Positions 1 through 11,588 of a stretch of 64,000 nucleotides of DNA are shown here, one piece after another. This DNA comes from Nepenthes gracilis (Eukaryota > Streptophyta > Magnoliopsida > Caryophyllales > Nepenthaceae), in the NCBI GenBank assembly GCA_033239525.1, contig BSYO01000024.1, forward strand, positions 12,457,268 to 12,521,267. The letters are read 5' to 3'. The stretch's first letter is position 1. Every line of letters starts with the position of its first letter. A program made the translations under genes and the position numbers. Under the pieces are notes generated by a model, which saw only the letters and a program-made list of their open reading frames with translations, searched no databases and was not told where the DNA came from.

Positions 1-347
1 ATGCTGTTGAATTTGAAATTCAAAAAACGCGTCTCATCATGGCACTAATACGTGTAGACCACCCATTAGCTCAGCCGCACATCAAATTGCCTTGTCAATA
101 ATGATGACTTGCGTGTTTTCAATAAGCCATGCAGCATTTGAAGAGGTATGCATTTAATGCAGTAATTGATGGCAAGGTTAGAGACCGTCATGTTAATTGC
201 CCTCGTTTGATGAAGGCCTTCATATTGAAAGTTTTTGTCCAACGAGCTTATGAAGCTTGTCAGATTAGATCTCGGTTTCGGACAGAAGATGCCTTTGGAT
301 TTCATAACAGAAGGCTGAATTTCAAGCCTCCTGATACGGAGGGCCAT
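1..347. other. Unassigned fragment at window edge
   Basis: Moderate-GC stretch open for 73 codons on the + strand (129-350) and 93 codons on the - strand (66-347). Neither translation resembles a family I recognise and no splice sites frame it convincingly. It may be a decayed transposon piece or the edge of a gene outside the window. Confidence 0.3.
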
Positions 348-1008
348 TGATGAGTATTATATCCGACGGCTCAAAGAAATCAATCCCAAAATTATTCTGA
401 GCCAAAGAACGAGCTTCGAAGGTCCAAATCATTTGCACGGCCCATTTCAACAAATCTGGCCGACACCCTTAAACGGTTCAATTTTATGATCAAGCCGAAA
501 CCAATTTAATGGCCATGACGGTTTCTTACTCTCATTTCGTATTGACCTCGGGCGTTGGTTGAAGTCACTATTAGAATAAAATTTATTCAGCTGACGGTTT
601 CCTATATGGTTGACAAAGAAAATCAACCATCTCCAATCTCCTATGAAAATTTGTCCTTTCTAACAGGAAAGGGGATGGGCAATTATTTAATATCGTCTTA
701 GATAGAGACAACTTTAAAACTCCAAAAGCGTAATTTCTTTAATTAAGATGCCCTAATATGAGCATAAACCCTTAGATAAAAATACACGTAATATATATAA
801 TCTATTTTTTTCTCATTTAATAAAGAAACTGACTTGAGCGTCAAAGAATATATTAGGGATGTAAGTCCCGTCAATCCTTTGACCTTTTCTTATAATTACA
901 TAGAATTCAAATTAAAGACGTACGAAAACTAATCACATTTGATACCCAACGGATAAAATTCAAATCCCTTAATCCATTCAACAATTAGGATCCTCAGACA
1001 CGTCATCA
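348..1008 (+). repeat. Possible degenerate Tat-type LTR
   Basis: The stretch at about 829-850 reads CTGACTTGAGCGTC. It is followed by a purine-rich segment and a GTAAGTCCCGTC-like segment. This is the motif found in the R/U5 part of the intact Tat-type LTRs at 16914 and 27361. A TGATGAG start at 348 and a CGTCATCA end at 1008 would fit LTR termini, but the flanking pentamers (GCCAT and GTAAT) do not match, so the boundaries are uncertain. Confidence 0.35.
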
Positions 1009-1892
1009 GTAATTAGTATTTTGAGGTGGATTTGTGTCTTATTTTTTATAATTATTAATTTTATAAATAAAAACTAAAAATTATCCCACCCTATTCTTCA
1101 AAAATGGTAATTTTCTTTTAAATTTACGATGTTAAAAGGAATATTGAAAACGTAATTAGAAGATATTGTCTAAAACCATGACTCATAAACTTATACTATA
1201 CTTGATAGCATATAATAAAATTTTTATTCCTATATTATATCACTATTCGATTATTCCAATAACAAAAATAAATAATATTAAAAAACTATTATTATTTTAA
1301 AATAAAAAATAAATAATACCATTAATCTCCTCATTTTTATTTCTAATTATTCATAAATAGTTATTTAAATGTATTTCTTCTTTACCATTATCTCAAACTA
1401 GATCTGATTTATGGATATCCTATAAATAAAATGATAATAAAATATTTTTAAATTCTGTTCTAAATTCTTATTTTGACGCTCTAATAATTACTAATTTTAT
1501 TTTTAATATTAATTCTTAAAAATATAAAAATTGACTATATTTTAAATATCATATCCATAATGTAAAAAAATATAAATAGAAAAATCCTATTGAATGTCTA
1601 TTTAAAAATTTTTATTAATTATAAAGTATAACCGATTTCTAATATTTTTAAAATTTGAAACGTATTCAATTTCAAACTTGTATTCGGCCAATTCTATGGT
1701 GACACATGGCACTATTGTGTGCTCGAGAAGTGATTTTACTTGTTCACTGTGTAAGCTCGACTGTACAGGATTACTTCCCTTTCGGCCTACCTCACTCAAA
1801 CAGATCTCCAAGCCGCATCCGAATTTGTTCAGACCCAAACCCACTTTACTCTCTCCCCTCGGCGCAATCTTCGTCGTATAGTACCCAGAAAG
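1009..1892. promoter_or_regulatory. AT-rich upstream region and leader of the DnaJ gene
   Basis: Very AT-rich to about 1660, then a more balanced, pyrimidine-containing stretch (about 1690-1892) directly before the ATG at 1893, typical of a plant 5' leader. No specific TATA box or transcription start can be fixed. Confidence 0.35.
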
Positions 1893-2999
1893 ATGAACAT
1901 GGAAGATGCCGGAACAACTAGCTCCAACCCCGACGACGGCGCCAATAGGGCGGAGGCGGAGTCGGAGGCGGAGGCGGAGGCTGAGCGTCTACTGGGAATT
2001 GCTGAGAAGCTTCTGCAGAACCGAGATTTCACCGGCTCCCGTGAATTCGCAGTCCTAGCCCATGAGACGGAGCCTCTTCTAGAAGGACCCGATCAGATTT
2101 TAGCGATCTCCGACGTCTTCACGGCCGCCGAGAAGCGCATCAACAACCAGTACGACTGGTACTCCATCCTCGGAGTCGAGCGTCGAGCCGACGACTCAGA
2201 TCTCATCAAGAAGAACTACCGACGCCTCGCGCTGCTTCTCCACCCCGACAAGAACAAATTCCCCCACTCCGATGCCGCCTTCAAGCTCGTCGCCGACGCA
2301 TGGGCTGTCCTTTCCGACCAAGCGAAAAAGTTCCTCTACGACAACGAGCTCAGCCTCTTTTCGAGGGTCGAATTGGGCCCGAAATTGGCCCAAACCCAGG
2401 AACAGGCCCAATTCCAGCAGCAGAACAAGCTACCCGTGAGGAGGAGTCCGAGAGGCGCAGACGGAAGTGGAGTAACACCCAACGCCGTAAGGTACGACGG
2501 TGGAGCTGGTGGCTCTAGCGCCGGCGCTGGGAGGAGCACTGCTAGGAGTATTTCGCAGATATCCAGCTTTTGGACGGCCTGCCCATACTGCTACGTTTTG
2601 TATGAGTACCCAAGGGAGTACGTAGACTTCTGTCTCCGGTGTCAGAACTGCCAGCGGGCGTTCCACGCCGCCGTGGTTCCGTCGCTGCCACCTCGTGTCC
2701 CAGGGAGGGATGCCTATTACTGTTGCTGGGGGTTTTTCCCGCTTGGTTTTTCAATTTCCAACTCGGATGCCGGCAAAAATACCAAACCCGGGTTCCCCAA
2801 TTGGATGCCACCCATGTTTTCTGGCTCCATGACCGCCGCCGTTGCCACCTCTTCTGCGACACACGACGCTAGGCAGGGAAGGACAGGCCTAGTGAACTTT
2901 TCTCACGGCAGCGCATCTGCCCAGATCAGACGTGGAGGTCCAGCGCCTCCAGGGACGGCGCCGAGAAAGAGAGGTAGACCCCGGAAAAATCCATTGTAA
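1893..2999 (+). CDS. J-domain (DnaJ) protein with zinc-binding Cys motif and AT-hook
   Basis: Single-exon gene of 368 residues. J-domain proteins stimulate Hsp70 ATPase. The J-domain spans about residues 87-151, with YDWYSILGV at its start and the catalytic HPD tripeptide at 117-119. An N-terminal helical part (31-85) is typical of the plant J-proteins whose first region precedes the J-domain. Residues 226-260 hold CPYC (230-233) and CLRCQNC (247-253), a zinc-ribbon-like motif seen in this plant family. The last residues, KRGRPRK (359-365), are an AT-hook core and suggest nuclear location and AT-rich DNA binding. The DUF3444 domain that follows the Cys motif in larger relatives is absent. An acidic Glu/Ala repeat (20-31) is encoded by a GAG/GCG-rich run. 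The start is the first ATG of the open frame; a second ATG lies two codons on. It is GC-rich compared with its surroundings, as expected of an expressed exon. The client Hsp70 and targets are unknown. Confidence 0.9.
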   Translation: MNMEDAGTTSSNPDDGANRAEAESEAEAEAERLLGIAEKLLQNRDFTGSREFAVLAHETEPLLEGPDQILAISDVFTAAEKRINNQYDWYSILGVERRADDSDLIKKNYRRLALLLHPDKNKFPHSDAAFKLVADAWAVLSDQAKKFLYDNELSLFSRVELGPKLAQTQEQAQFQQQNKLPVRRSPRGADGSGVTPNAVRYDGGAGGSSAGAGRSTARSISQISSFWTACPYCYVLYEYPREYVDFCLRCQNCQRAFHAAVVPSLPPRVPGRDAYYCCWGFFPLGFSISNSDAGKNTKPGFPNWMPPMFSGSMTAAVATSSATHDARQGRTGLVNFSHGSASAQIRRGGPAPPGTAPRKRGRPRKNPL

Positions 3000-4256
3000 T
3001 GTTTAAAATTTGCTGTTGACTGATTATGTGATGAATGTTGGAGGGTGGGGGTTGGTTCAATTGAAGCTGGAATTTGGAGTATTGATTGTGAAAAAAAAAA
3101 TTGGGGATTCGAGAAGACGGAAAATGGTGGTTGCAATTTGGGTAAAAATTTGAACATTCTCATTCAAATTGCAGTTCGGTGATGAGATCAAAGCATTGTT
3201 CTACTTTAAAATACTTTGCAGGTTTTCGGCAAAGGTAGAAATGGTGATGTTTGTTCTAGCATTAGAATTAGCAGAGAGATTATGCAACTTCAACTAACTG
3301 CCATGTAGTTTTTCATATTGTGATTTGGTAATGTTATCTATAGCAATGTTGTTGTTCATAGATTTGAGGAGAACTAATATGAGCCATTGAATCGTTGTTT
3401 CGTGTGTGTTTATTCAGTGAAAATTTTGATCATGTTGTCTGTAGCAGAGGAGATTTTGTTAATTAGTCTGTCTAGACGGCATTGTTGGAAGGTCAATTCA
3501 ACAAAATTTACTTCCCTTGCATACAGAAATCACTTGATTTCTTGCTCTAATCATCTAAATATGTGAACAAAACGTTCTGGTGATTATCATATTACACGGG
3601 TTCCAAACACAGTAGTGATCTTTTGTTGTTATTGCAACATTTTTAACTTTGTTGATTGGGTGTGTTATTGTCTTTTTTATTTTTTATTTTTTAAACATTA
3701 GAGTCTGTTGTCTTTATAATATAAAAGATTAAGATTAAATAACACATTAAATATTGTCTCAATATCACCCTTTGTAACATTAGAAAAGATTAGGAAGCTT
3801 AATATTTGGAAAGAGTATCACATAACCCTTTTTTATTTTGCCAATCCCAGTTGGATTGGAAAACTTGGTCATGCCTGATATGCTGTGTCAATGGTTTTTC
3901 AAGAAATATTTGGGGACATCTAATGAACCTTTGAAAGATGCATTATCTCCTCATCAAATTATTTCATATGAAATTGTTGGTATCGATAAATGGATGAGAT
4001 AAAGAGATATTATATTGGTCGATTATATCCTGAAAATGTTCCAAAAAATGTTTTAAGTCACCTTTATTTTTCCTTAGAATAGCTCAGACATTGTTTCTCT
4101 AACACGTAGAACTAATATATATATATATATATATGTGTGAGACATTTATCTGGTTCTGTGATGAGTTTTAAGACTTGGCAATAAGGCACTGATGTATAGG
4201 GTTGTTTTATATATATATATATATAAATTCAACTATATTTCTAGAGTTGCCTCCAG

Positions 4257-4376
4257 AACCAAATATGAGAATAACAATTTTAACTCTACTTTCATTATAT
4301 TTTATTTTCTCGAAATAATTATTCTATTCTTATCTTATTTCATTTCAGCAACCAAACTTACTATTATATTATGTTG
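4257..4376. repeat. Dispersed AT-rich repeat, copy 1
   Basis: Shares a string of words with 49755-49860 in the same order: GAATAACAATTTTAACTCTA, then GAATAATTATTCTAT or the near-identical GAAATAATTATTCTAT, then TTTCA(A/G)C(G/A)ACCAAAC. Probably a MITE-like or other nonautonomous element; termini were not resolved. Confidence 0.5.
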
Positions 4377-5154
4377 TGTAAGCAAGATGTTTGGGGTTTA
4401 GTGGTAACTAAAATTCACACACTGTGGTTTGAATGAGTTAGGTTGAAGGAGTTATTTGTAATCAGATATTGGCTATAGCAGAGATAATTTCGGTCATAAT
4501 GTTACCTAATTTTTTTTTTTAGTTAAGAATAATTTTTCATATGAAATTGTTTGTTTGATTTGTGTATATGATTTTGTTTGTTTTTTAATTTGTTATTAAT
4601 ACATAAAAATAAAAGTAAAAACTATACAATCATGAAGAATGGCGACCTGAAATTCGAAAACCATAAAAATGGGCATCAAGCTTAAGTTCCAACGCACATC
4701 TTTATAATAAAAAACAAGGCTTAAATCTGGCCGGACGAACAGCCACCGACGTGCATCAATGGCAACAAGAGGTCCCAACGGCAAGTGGCCGTCATAGACT
4801 AAGCTTGATCGGATCTAAACGGCGTATATTTAAACATTACAAGTATACGGTGTTTCGGTGTAATTTTTTTAGTAAATTAGGTATTATATTCATAAAGAAT
4901 TGATTTTCTACGGGAGGCTAATTTTGTAAATATTTTATATCCCAAAATAATAAAAGAAAATTAAAACACTAACGTGGTGAAGATAAATGGATGATCGTAA
5001 CAATTGCAGTATGGTCATGGAATTATATTAAAGGTATAGAAAATTAAAATGTGAAAATTTTTAATTTGTTAGAAATTAAAATACTTATGTTGGCCCTGCT
5101 GTTTGATAGTAATAGAAATTAAAGGGTGTTTAACTATTTAGGATTCAAAAAATA

Positions 5155-5370
5155 AAAAAATATGAAGTAAGAAGTAAGAAATTAAACGATAAAAATTTAA
5201 AATTATAAAAGCTTGATGACTTAGCCACTCAAGGCTTAAAAAATAAAAATATAGGAAATAAAATGTGAGAAATTAAATGATAAAAATATAAACTTTTTAG
5301 AACGGTGATAATTTAATCATTTAAAACTTGAAAACTAAAAGACTAGAAAATAAAATATAACAAATTAAAA
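5155..5370. repeat. Diverged AT-rich tandem repeat
   Basis: The phrase GAAATTAAA(C/T)GATAAAAAT recurs at about 5178 and 5270, each followed by a similar ACTTAG/TTTAATCA...CTTAAAA/CTTGAAAA...TAAAAATA/TAGAAAATA order, with a partial third unit. The period is about 90 bp. Confidence 0.5.
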
Positions 5371-5393
5371 TGTAAGAATATATTAATCTTTAT

Positions 5394-6360
5394 TGTTGGG
5401 TCCGATATGGAGGCCCAAGAGAATTTCCGGCCTAGTCCAAGGAGCAATGACCCATGCGGCAGACTCGGCCCACATCCAAAAACAACCTATGTGGCAGCCC
5501 AGGTGCATGCCTAACAAAAATTGCATGCAGTCCATTAATGCGGATGACAGGCAATAGAGAGGGCAAGCCAATGGGAGGGGGGTCGGGCCAAGCCCGAGCC
5601 GCGCCGCGCCGCTACCTGCTTCTTCTTCAACCAATCCCAAGACAAGAAGTGTTTGGCCTGGCAACGCCGCGGGCCGCCTCGCCACCATAAGGCGACAAAT
5701 AACACACTTGGGGATTACCACAATCTGGCCAACGACCAAATAATCCCCTATGAGAAGATTCTTGCACCAAGGGCTCTAACCGGAGGATCCATAAATTCAC
5801 CTCTCGTTTGCAGAAGAGGGGGGAGAAAGAAAGATTACTCCAAAACACAAAAGGCAAAAAAAGAGAATCCTTGCACCCTACTCAGATCAATTCGATCAAC
5901 TGGCAACGGAGAAAACTACAGCCTGGCACTGAGACACACACCCTTGCATGCGCAAGCTCTCATGAACACCGCTAGCTACCGCTTTTCTCCAACCTAACAC
6001 AGGTTGCCACAATTAGCCACCCACCGCAGTTCGTTACAGGAGCCAGGCCTCCCTCATCTGCTCATCGATCTCCCATTCCTACATTCCCGCATTCCTTACA
6101 CTCTCACTGTATACTCCCCGCACCTCTAAGGGTGTGTAACCCCCCTTTCCGTTTATTGCGGAAGATTTGCTAATTTGAGTGTCGGAGTGTTTTCGATGGG
6201 AGAAACCTCGCCAGACCTTCGACTTTTTATTTGAGAGTTGTATTGTGCAGGTTTTAGGTTTACAGAGATGGAGATAGAACCCGCTCGAGATCGCATCAGG
6301 ACGACAAGGAATCCAAATGATTCCTAATCCGTATAACAACCGCGGACCCGGGATGCAACA
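5394..6360 (+). mobile_element. Solo LTR, TGTTGGGTCC family, copy 1
   Basis: Starts TGTTGGGTCC and ends GGATGCAACA, the TG...CA form of an LTR. The flanks TTTAT (5389-5393) and CTTAT (6361-6365) match at 4 of 5 bases. The sequence aligns along its length with the solo LTR at 37162-38069: the same GGCCCAA, AGCAATG.CCCA, CCATTAATGCGG and GAGCC/AAGCCAATGGGA blocks. The motif AATTTGAGTGTCGGAGTG at about 6173 is the R/U5 motif of the Tat-type LTRs. There is no internal domain, so it is a recombination remnant. Open frames inside it are incidental. Confidence 0.8.
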
Positions 6361-6784
6361 CTTATATATATCAATTCTTATCGTACAACGTAATATAAAA
6401 TTGTAATATTTTAATATTAATATAAAATTAAATTAACTTGTAAAAATTAAAAATTAAACAGAATAAAAATTGAAGAAGTTATGAAAATAGACATTGATAT
6501 TAAACTAAAATTTAAACATGTAAAATAATGAATCTAAAACAGAGCATGTTATACTAAAATATTAAATTTTAAACTAAAATTTGCTTTGTTATTTTTGTTT
6601 AAAACCCTTTTAACCGACCGAGCGAGTTATAAAAAAATGAAAGATTCGATTCTATCCATTTACTTATTTTTATTTCAATTTTTTTAAAATTAAAATTTAT
6701 ACAATAAAAATATGTAATTTAATTAGATAGTTTAAATAAAAATTATTTAAAATAACAATAAAAAAAATAAATAAATAAAATTAA

Positions 6785-7212
6785 TGTTCTTCCCTAAGAA
6801 AGATAGTAAATAACCTCTCCTAAATATAGTGATAAATCTTGTTAGTGAACATAGGAAGAAGAGCTCCCATCTACTTGATCACTTCCTTGGGAAACAAATA
6901 CAACAAATACACCTCTTCTAAGGATTAGGGAGGTGCCCTAAAGAGAGAAAAACAATTGAAGACTATATCTGAGAATGAAAACTAAATAATATGATCAATC
7001 TTTATAGAAAATCTAAACCCTCCCTTATCAAGAAGATGGTAGCAATTGAGCAGCTTTTAAGCTAGTAAGATATTATCCGTGATACATTTATCATGGATGA
7101 AGACTACTAATAATAGTTATTCAAGCCTATAAGCACAAATCTCAGTTAGTTAGGAAGGATTTTGGACACTGTCTTATAATTAACATTACAAGATTAAATG
7201 AGCCTAAAAATT
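6785..7212 (-). pseudogene. LINE-1 reverse-transcriptase remnant, downstream part
   Basis: On the minus strand the translation next to the solo LTR reads SCNVNYKTVSKIL, matching the plant L1 ORF2 motif SCCNVIYKTVSKIL in the RT domain. Further degenerate similarity follows toward 6990, with several stops. Sequence below about 6990 is only weakly similar. It continues the frame broken by the solo LTR at 7213-7885. Non-functional. Confidence 0.6.
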
Positions 7213-7885
7213 TGTTGGGAATCACTCCCATAAAGAAGTTCTTCTAATTGAAGAACTCAATCAGAATTGAAAGAAGTTTCGGTCAACGATGTTGACCGGA
7301 TGGACGGTCAACAAGACGTTGACCGGTCTGAATGAGAGGACGGTCAATACGGTTGATTGGCTTGTTAAAGTAACACAATACACCTGCTATATCTGAAAAA
7401 GGATAGGTTAACCTACCAGTTTAGATAACATTGGAACTTCAAGATAGCAGATTTGTCTACTGCTGCTGCAGGCATGCGCCGCCTGCTACTACACTATGCA
7501 TGCTTCTTGGGAATTGTGCACCAACCATGGAGCAAGACGTGGTGATCCAGCTCTTCTTGTTTTATGTATATTCGTATATATAATGTGTGTGTGTATGTAA
7601 GCAGGATGGGGTGGAACAGCAGAGAAGAAGGCGTGAGAGTGTGTGATAGTAAGAAAGAAAAATAGAGGAGAAGAAGAAAGCCCAACTGTGTGTGTATTTT
7701 TGCCTCATGTTTTGTAATCTTTATCTCATACATAGTGTTATTTTACAGACTTAAAGTCCCGTGATTTTTCCCTTGATTCATAAGGGTTTTTCATGTAAAT
7801 ATCGGTTGTCGTTTTTCTTACTTCTATTCCTTCTCTTTAAATCCTTTGTGCCTGTGTCGGTCGGACACCCCATTTCCGGCAAACA
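7213..7885 (+). mobile_element. Solo LTR (copia-like) inserted in the LINE
   Basis: Starts TGTTGGGAAT and ends GGCAAACA; flanks AAATT (7208-7212) and AAATC (7886-7890) match at 4 of 5 bases. The LINE RT frame on the minus strand resumes in register across the insertion if one flank copy is removed, which strongly supports these boundaries. A U5-like block, GTGATTTTTCCC...GGGTTTTTCATGTAAAT (about 7760-7800), resembles blocks in the 33-kb palindrome and the 51.3-kb solo LTR. Near its start lie GGTCAAC/GTTGACC palindromes (7281-7297 and about 7313-7328). Confidence 0.75.
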
Positions 7886-8870
7886 AAATCAAAATCCCAT
7901 CGGGGGCTGGAGCTTTAGGAATAAAGCTAATAAGGGTGGAATTCTCCTGCTTCAGGAGCATCCCGAAGAGAAGAAGTCTAAAACAGCCTCAGCAGAAGGA
8001 CCAACAATATCCCATAATTGTTTGAAGAATCCATCAGAAAATCTATTCAAACTTGGTGCCTCATCTACTCCTATGCTAAAAAGGCAGTCGTTTATTTAAT
8101 TAGCAGAAATCGGTGCGATCAAAGCATTTCAAGCATTCTCGGGTAAGGTGTGCGAAACGAAAAGCTGAACGACCATGGGGTCTAGAGGCAACCTCCTCCA
8201 TGAGGATCCCAGCAAACTTTGAACTTAAGAAACCACCTCCTCTTTAATGGCGTGCAAACCAGAAGTGCTAGACCCATCTCCCTGAACCAGGGACAGCAAT
8301 CTCATATTATTATTAATCCTCCAACCTCAGTTTCAGAGAACACGTTAGAGCACGTATCCGTTCCTTAATTCACCTAATTTTTTCCTTTTGCCTGAAAAGG
8401 GAAATCTCAGCATCCATATAAATGAAAGCAGTCCTTGGAGTCTTCTGCATATCAGCAAGTGTTTGGCAAATAAGGCCCCGGACACACTCCAGTTGACAGC
8501 ACCTGAGATCTGATTTTGCCTACAAAGCAACTTCAAACACATAGCCAACATCCAAATTAAGAACCTTGAAAGCCCTTTTGATAGCTTTGAACTTAGAAAC
8601 CAATTTGAACATATCATAGCCTTGAAATGGGAAATTCTAAGCCATCTAAACAATTTCAAATAAAATACGATTAGTATGTGATGAAATTATTTAACTTGAA
8701 CATACCTCTTTTAGGCATAGACATCATTTCCTCCATAAGCACATATGGCAAATGATTGAAGACACCCAGAGCAAGAAACATACCAAAAAGGATGACATTC
8801 TCACAAGCCATCCACTATTGACCGAGATGCAATCTAACTTATGAATAGAACCATCTAAGCATATAATTAA
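7886..8870 (-). pseudogene. LINE-1 ORF2 remnant (pre-RT and RT start)
   Basis: Minus-strand translation, in shifting frames with stops, shows plant L1 ORF2 landmarks in order. First is an LDCISVNSGW-like segment (about 8850, the end of the endonuclease region). Next come GYDMFKLV-type and KAIKRAFKVLN segments (8560-8640), HAIKEEVVS (about 8250), and IGVDEAPS...FFKQLWDIVG..AEAVLDFFSSG (about 7960-8060). SFIPKAPAPDG is adjacent to the solo LTR. The order and spacing fit one ancient L1 copy. It is decayed and not translatable. Confidence 0.75.
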
Positions 8871-11050
8871 CCTTGGACGTGAGTTTTATATTGATATCTC
8901 AATTGGCTATAATAAAATTAAATTAAATTAAATCATACACAAGATCCAAAACATGTGACACGTCTCATGTGGCTCTAATATTGACCCAACTATAATGTCA
9001 AACCTTATATAAGGAATAATACCTATCATAAAATATAATCAGGGTACAAAAATTTACGAAAATAAATCATAAACCATAATCTAATAACCAACAATTACTC
9101 ATCGGACAACCCGGAACAATCATAGAATCATAATAACATCAATCCATACCCTACTATCCGAAAATTAAAAACATCATTATAATTAGAGTATCGCTCTCCA
9201 AAATTTGCTCATCGACTAAATACATCACTAATCATATTCTAAAACTATCCAAAACTCAATACAATACACCAATGACTATCCAAAATCCATGATACAACAC
9301 TTGGATATAATAGCTATTGTCTGAAAACCATAATACAACATTTAACATTGTCCAAAATAATATTATATTCCATAAACATAACAATCTAAACTCTTCATAT
9401 TAATTTGATCATTCAATTCTGATCATCTGGTAAGGATTTGTGCATCTCATCTAAAGGAGTTAAAAAAAAGCAAGAGAGTGAGATAAAAGTTCAACAATGT
9501 ATATAATAAATCAATGAATATATATACTTGCATTTAAAACGTAACGGAAGGAATATAGACAATGCTTAAATGCAATAACATGGCATATCTTTAAAACTTA
9601 TTCAGAAAATTCAGCTTATATATTTTTAGATTTATTATTATATTCTTAATTTAATTTATATCATCAAAAAATATTAATTCTTATTTTGCTTAAGGATTAG
9701 GACCAATAAGCCTTATTAACTAAAAGAGCGGACAATCAAAACCCATATTGTGTATACTCTTATACAACCAAAGGTCATACGCTTGTAATCAATATCCCAA
9801 GGTGGGTTGTCTACATATAATTTTATAGACGAGGTTTGGCACCGGTTATTAACACCACGGTTACATAGGATTGAATATTAATACACTACTATAATATATT
9901 ATGGTATGTTATAATATACTATTTGCTAAATAATAATATTGGTCTAATACTTAACTTTAGAAAAAACTCTATACTTTGTTTTATAATTCTTAATTTTCTC
10001 ACTCATCGAGAAAATGATATTATTTTTTAACTTAATTATAGAATTTTTCATTCATAATTTCATAAATTCATGTCATGTAAAATTTATTCTTTCTGTGGGA
10101 TACTAAATTAACATGTTGTGTAGAAATTAGTAAGCGATATAAAAATTAGCAAGTGTGGAATTTATTACTGAAGTTTAGAACATATTAGAAAATTTTAAAG
10201 TATTTTCAGCACATATAAGACCTATACTTAACAATTTAAAATATGAAAAACCTATATACAAATATGGGACATACAAAGAGTATAAAATTTATGATTGTAG
10301 ACATGCAAATTAAATAGTGCAGGAAATTCAAGAAAAGGTGCAAAAAACCAGCAATCTGAGCTTATTCTATAAATTTTCAGAACATATAAAACATATCTTT
10401 AATAATTTTCAAACATGAAAGATAGCTAATCACAAAGTTAAGCATGCATGGGTAGTAAACTAAGATTCTAAACCATGCATGAAGCTACAATGCATAATTC
10501 AAGACATATATACACGATATTTAAATTTAAACATGAGTTCTTATGAATTTGTTCTATAAAATCATGAAAAATTTACATGCATGTTTAATACTAGCTTATT
10601 AATTTTGATATTATAACTTGAATGAGTAATAAAATAAGAATACTTAGAAAAATTGACAAAGAAATAACAACAATAGAATGAGAGTATAGAGTGCACTTAT
10701 TTTTTCTCCGATTTACCAAAACTTTAGCATTGATTCACTTGAATTAAACTTCCTCAAACTTTCTCCCTCTTCTTCTAATCTCCCTCTTCTTCTAATCTCC
10801 CTCTCTGCCTTCTTGAAAATTTGCCTGAAAAATGGCTGAAAATTAACTTGGAGGTTACTTATATACTACACGGAGCTCGAGCGCGGGTCAGGCGTGCCTT
10901 GGGCACTGGCTCTTGGGTTTTGGCGCCTTGAGCGTGTCTCTATCAAGTATGAGCTATTCGATCTAATTTTGACTCAATTTTTTATATCCTTTAATTTTAA
11001 TTTTAATTTTAATTACATTAGTTTAATCATTCAAAATTATCATAAATGAA
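8871..11050. mobile_element. Unclassified AT-rich block interrupting the LINE
   Basis: This 2.2-kb block separates the endonuclease part of the LINE (11067-11510) from its pre-RT part (about 8870), which are nearly adjacent in intact L1 ORF2, so most of it is probably an insertion. It has no long open frame. Internal similarity includes the words ACATATAA(G/A)AC(C/A)TAT...TTTAA at 10213 and 10384. At 10860-10935 a GC-rich patch with GCTCGAGCGCGG lies next to a minus-strand TATATAAG, resembling the LTR-like repeat described at 12950. Termini and target-site duplication were not resolved. Confidence 0.4.
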
Positions 11051-11066
11051 ATATTCAGATTGTATA

Positions 11067-11510
11067 TTACCTTTCATAAAAAATATCGGACAAAGCACAC
11101 GAAAGAAAGTATCTATCAAAGGGTGTGCCTGTAGTGACATTAAAGTTTCCACCAATCAATTCATAAGCATATCTAAGGGAGTTGAAATCACCCATAACAA
11201 CCCACAAATTAGACTGCAAACAACATGCAATATCCTCCAACACATGCCATAAGCTGTGAAGGTCAATGGGACCATCATCCCCATAAACAAAAGAGGAAAA
11301 AAAGAAGATGTGATGGGCCAGTGACAGAAGCATACAGTGGGTGAACTAACCCTCTTTTCTTAATGAGTTGGTTGTACGCACCTTGATCTCAACGAATGAG
11401 CAAATATGAAGCTGGAATTGTTGAATGAAAATTTTTCTTCATTTTGAGGTGCCTATCAAATCTTGTAATATTCCAACAAGTCACATTGATTATTTTATAA
11501 GGGGTAATCT
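11067..11510 (-). pseudogene. LINE-1 ORF2 endonuclease remnant
   Basis: The minus strand shows the APE-type endonuclease of plant L1. A degenerate VTCWN-like start lies at about 11490 (family motif TWNVRG). The segment FFFSSFVYGDDGPIDLHSLW is followed by WVVMGDFNSLRYAYELIGG (about 11160-11200), which contains the catalytic GDFN motif. A frameshift breaks it between 11340 and 11400. Together with 7886-8870 and 6785-7212 it is one fragmented L1. Non-functional. Confidence 0.75.
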
Positions 11511-11588
11511 TTAGGCCCCTTAATTAAATTAGTGTTCCTTGTAACCACCACCTCCTAGAACATTAAAGGCATTTTTAGAGTGCACAAC

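Larger units (their letters stand above)
3000..5393. other. 3' flank of the DnaJ gene and AT-rich intergenic DNA
   Basis: No gene is seen. The first 200 bases probably hold the 3' UTR. A TA microsatellite lies at about 4114-4134 and another at 4209-4224. Bases 4257-4376 match a repeat at 49755-49860. A diverged AT-rich tandem repeat occupies 5155-5370. The segment 4620-4840 is slightly richer in GC but has no recognisable coding content. Confidence 0.6.

Noticed and set aside
5383..5997. Overlapping frames of 76-118 codons on both strands
   Set aside because: They lie inside the solo LTR 5394-6360 and are not conserved in the related copy at 37162.
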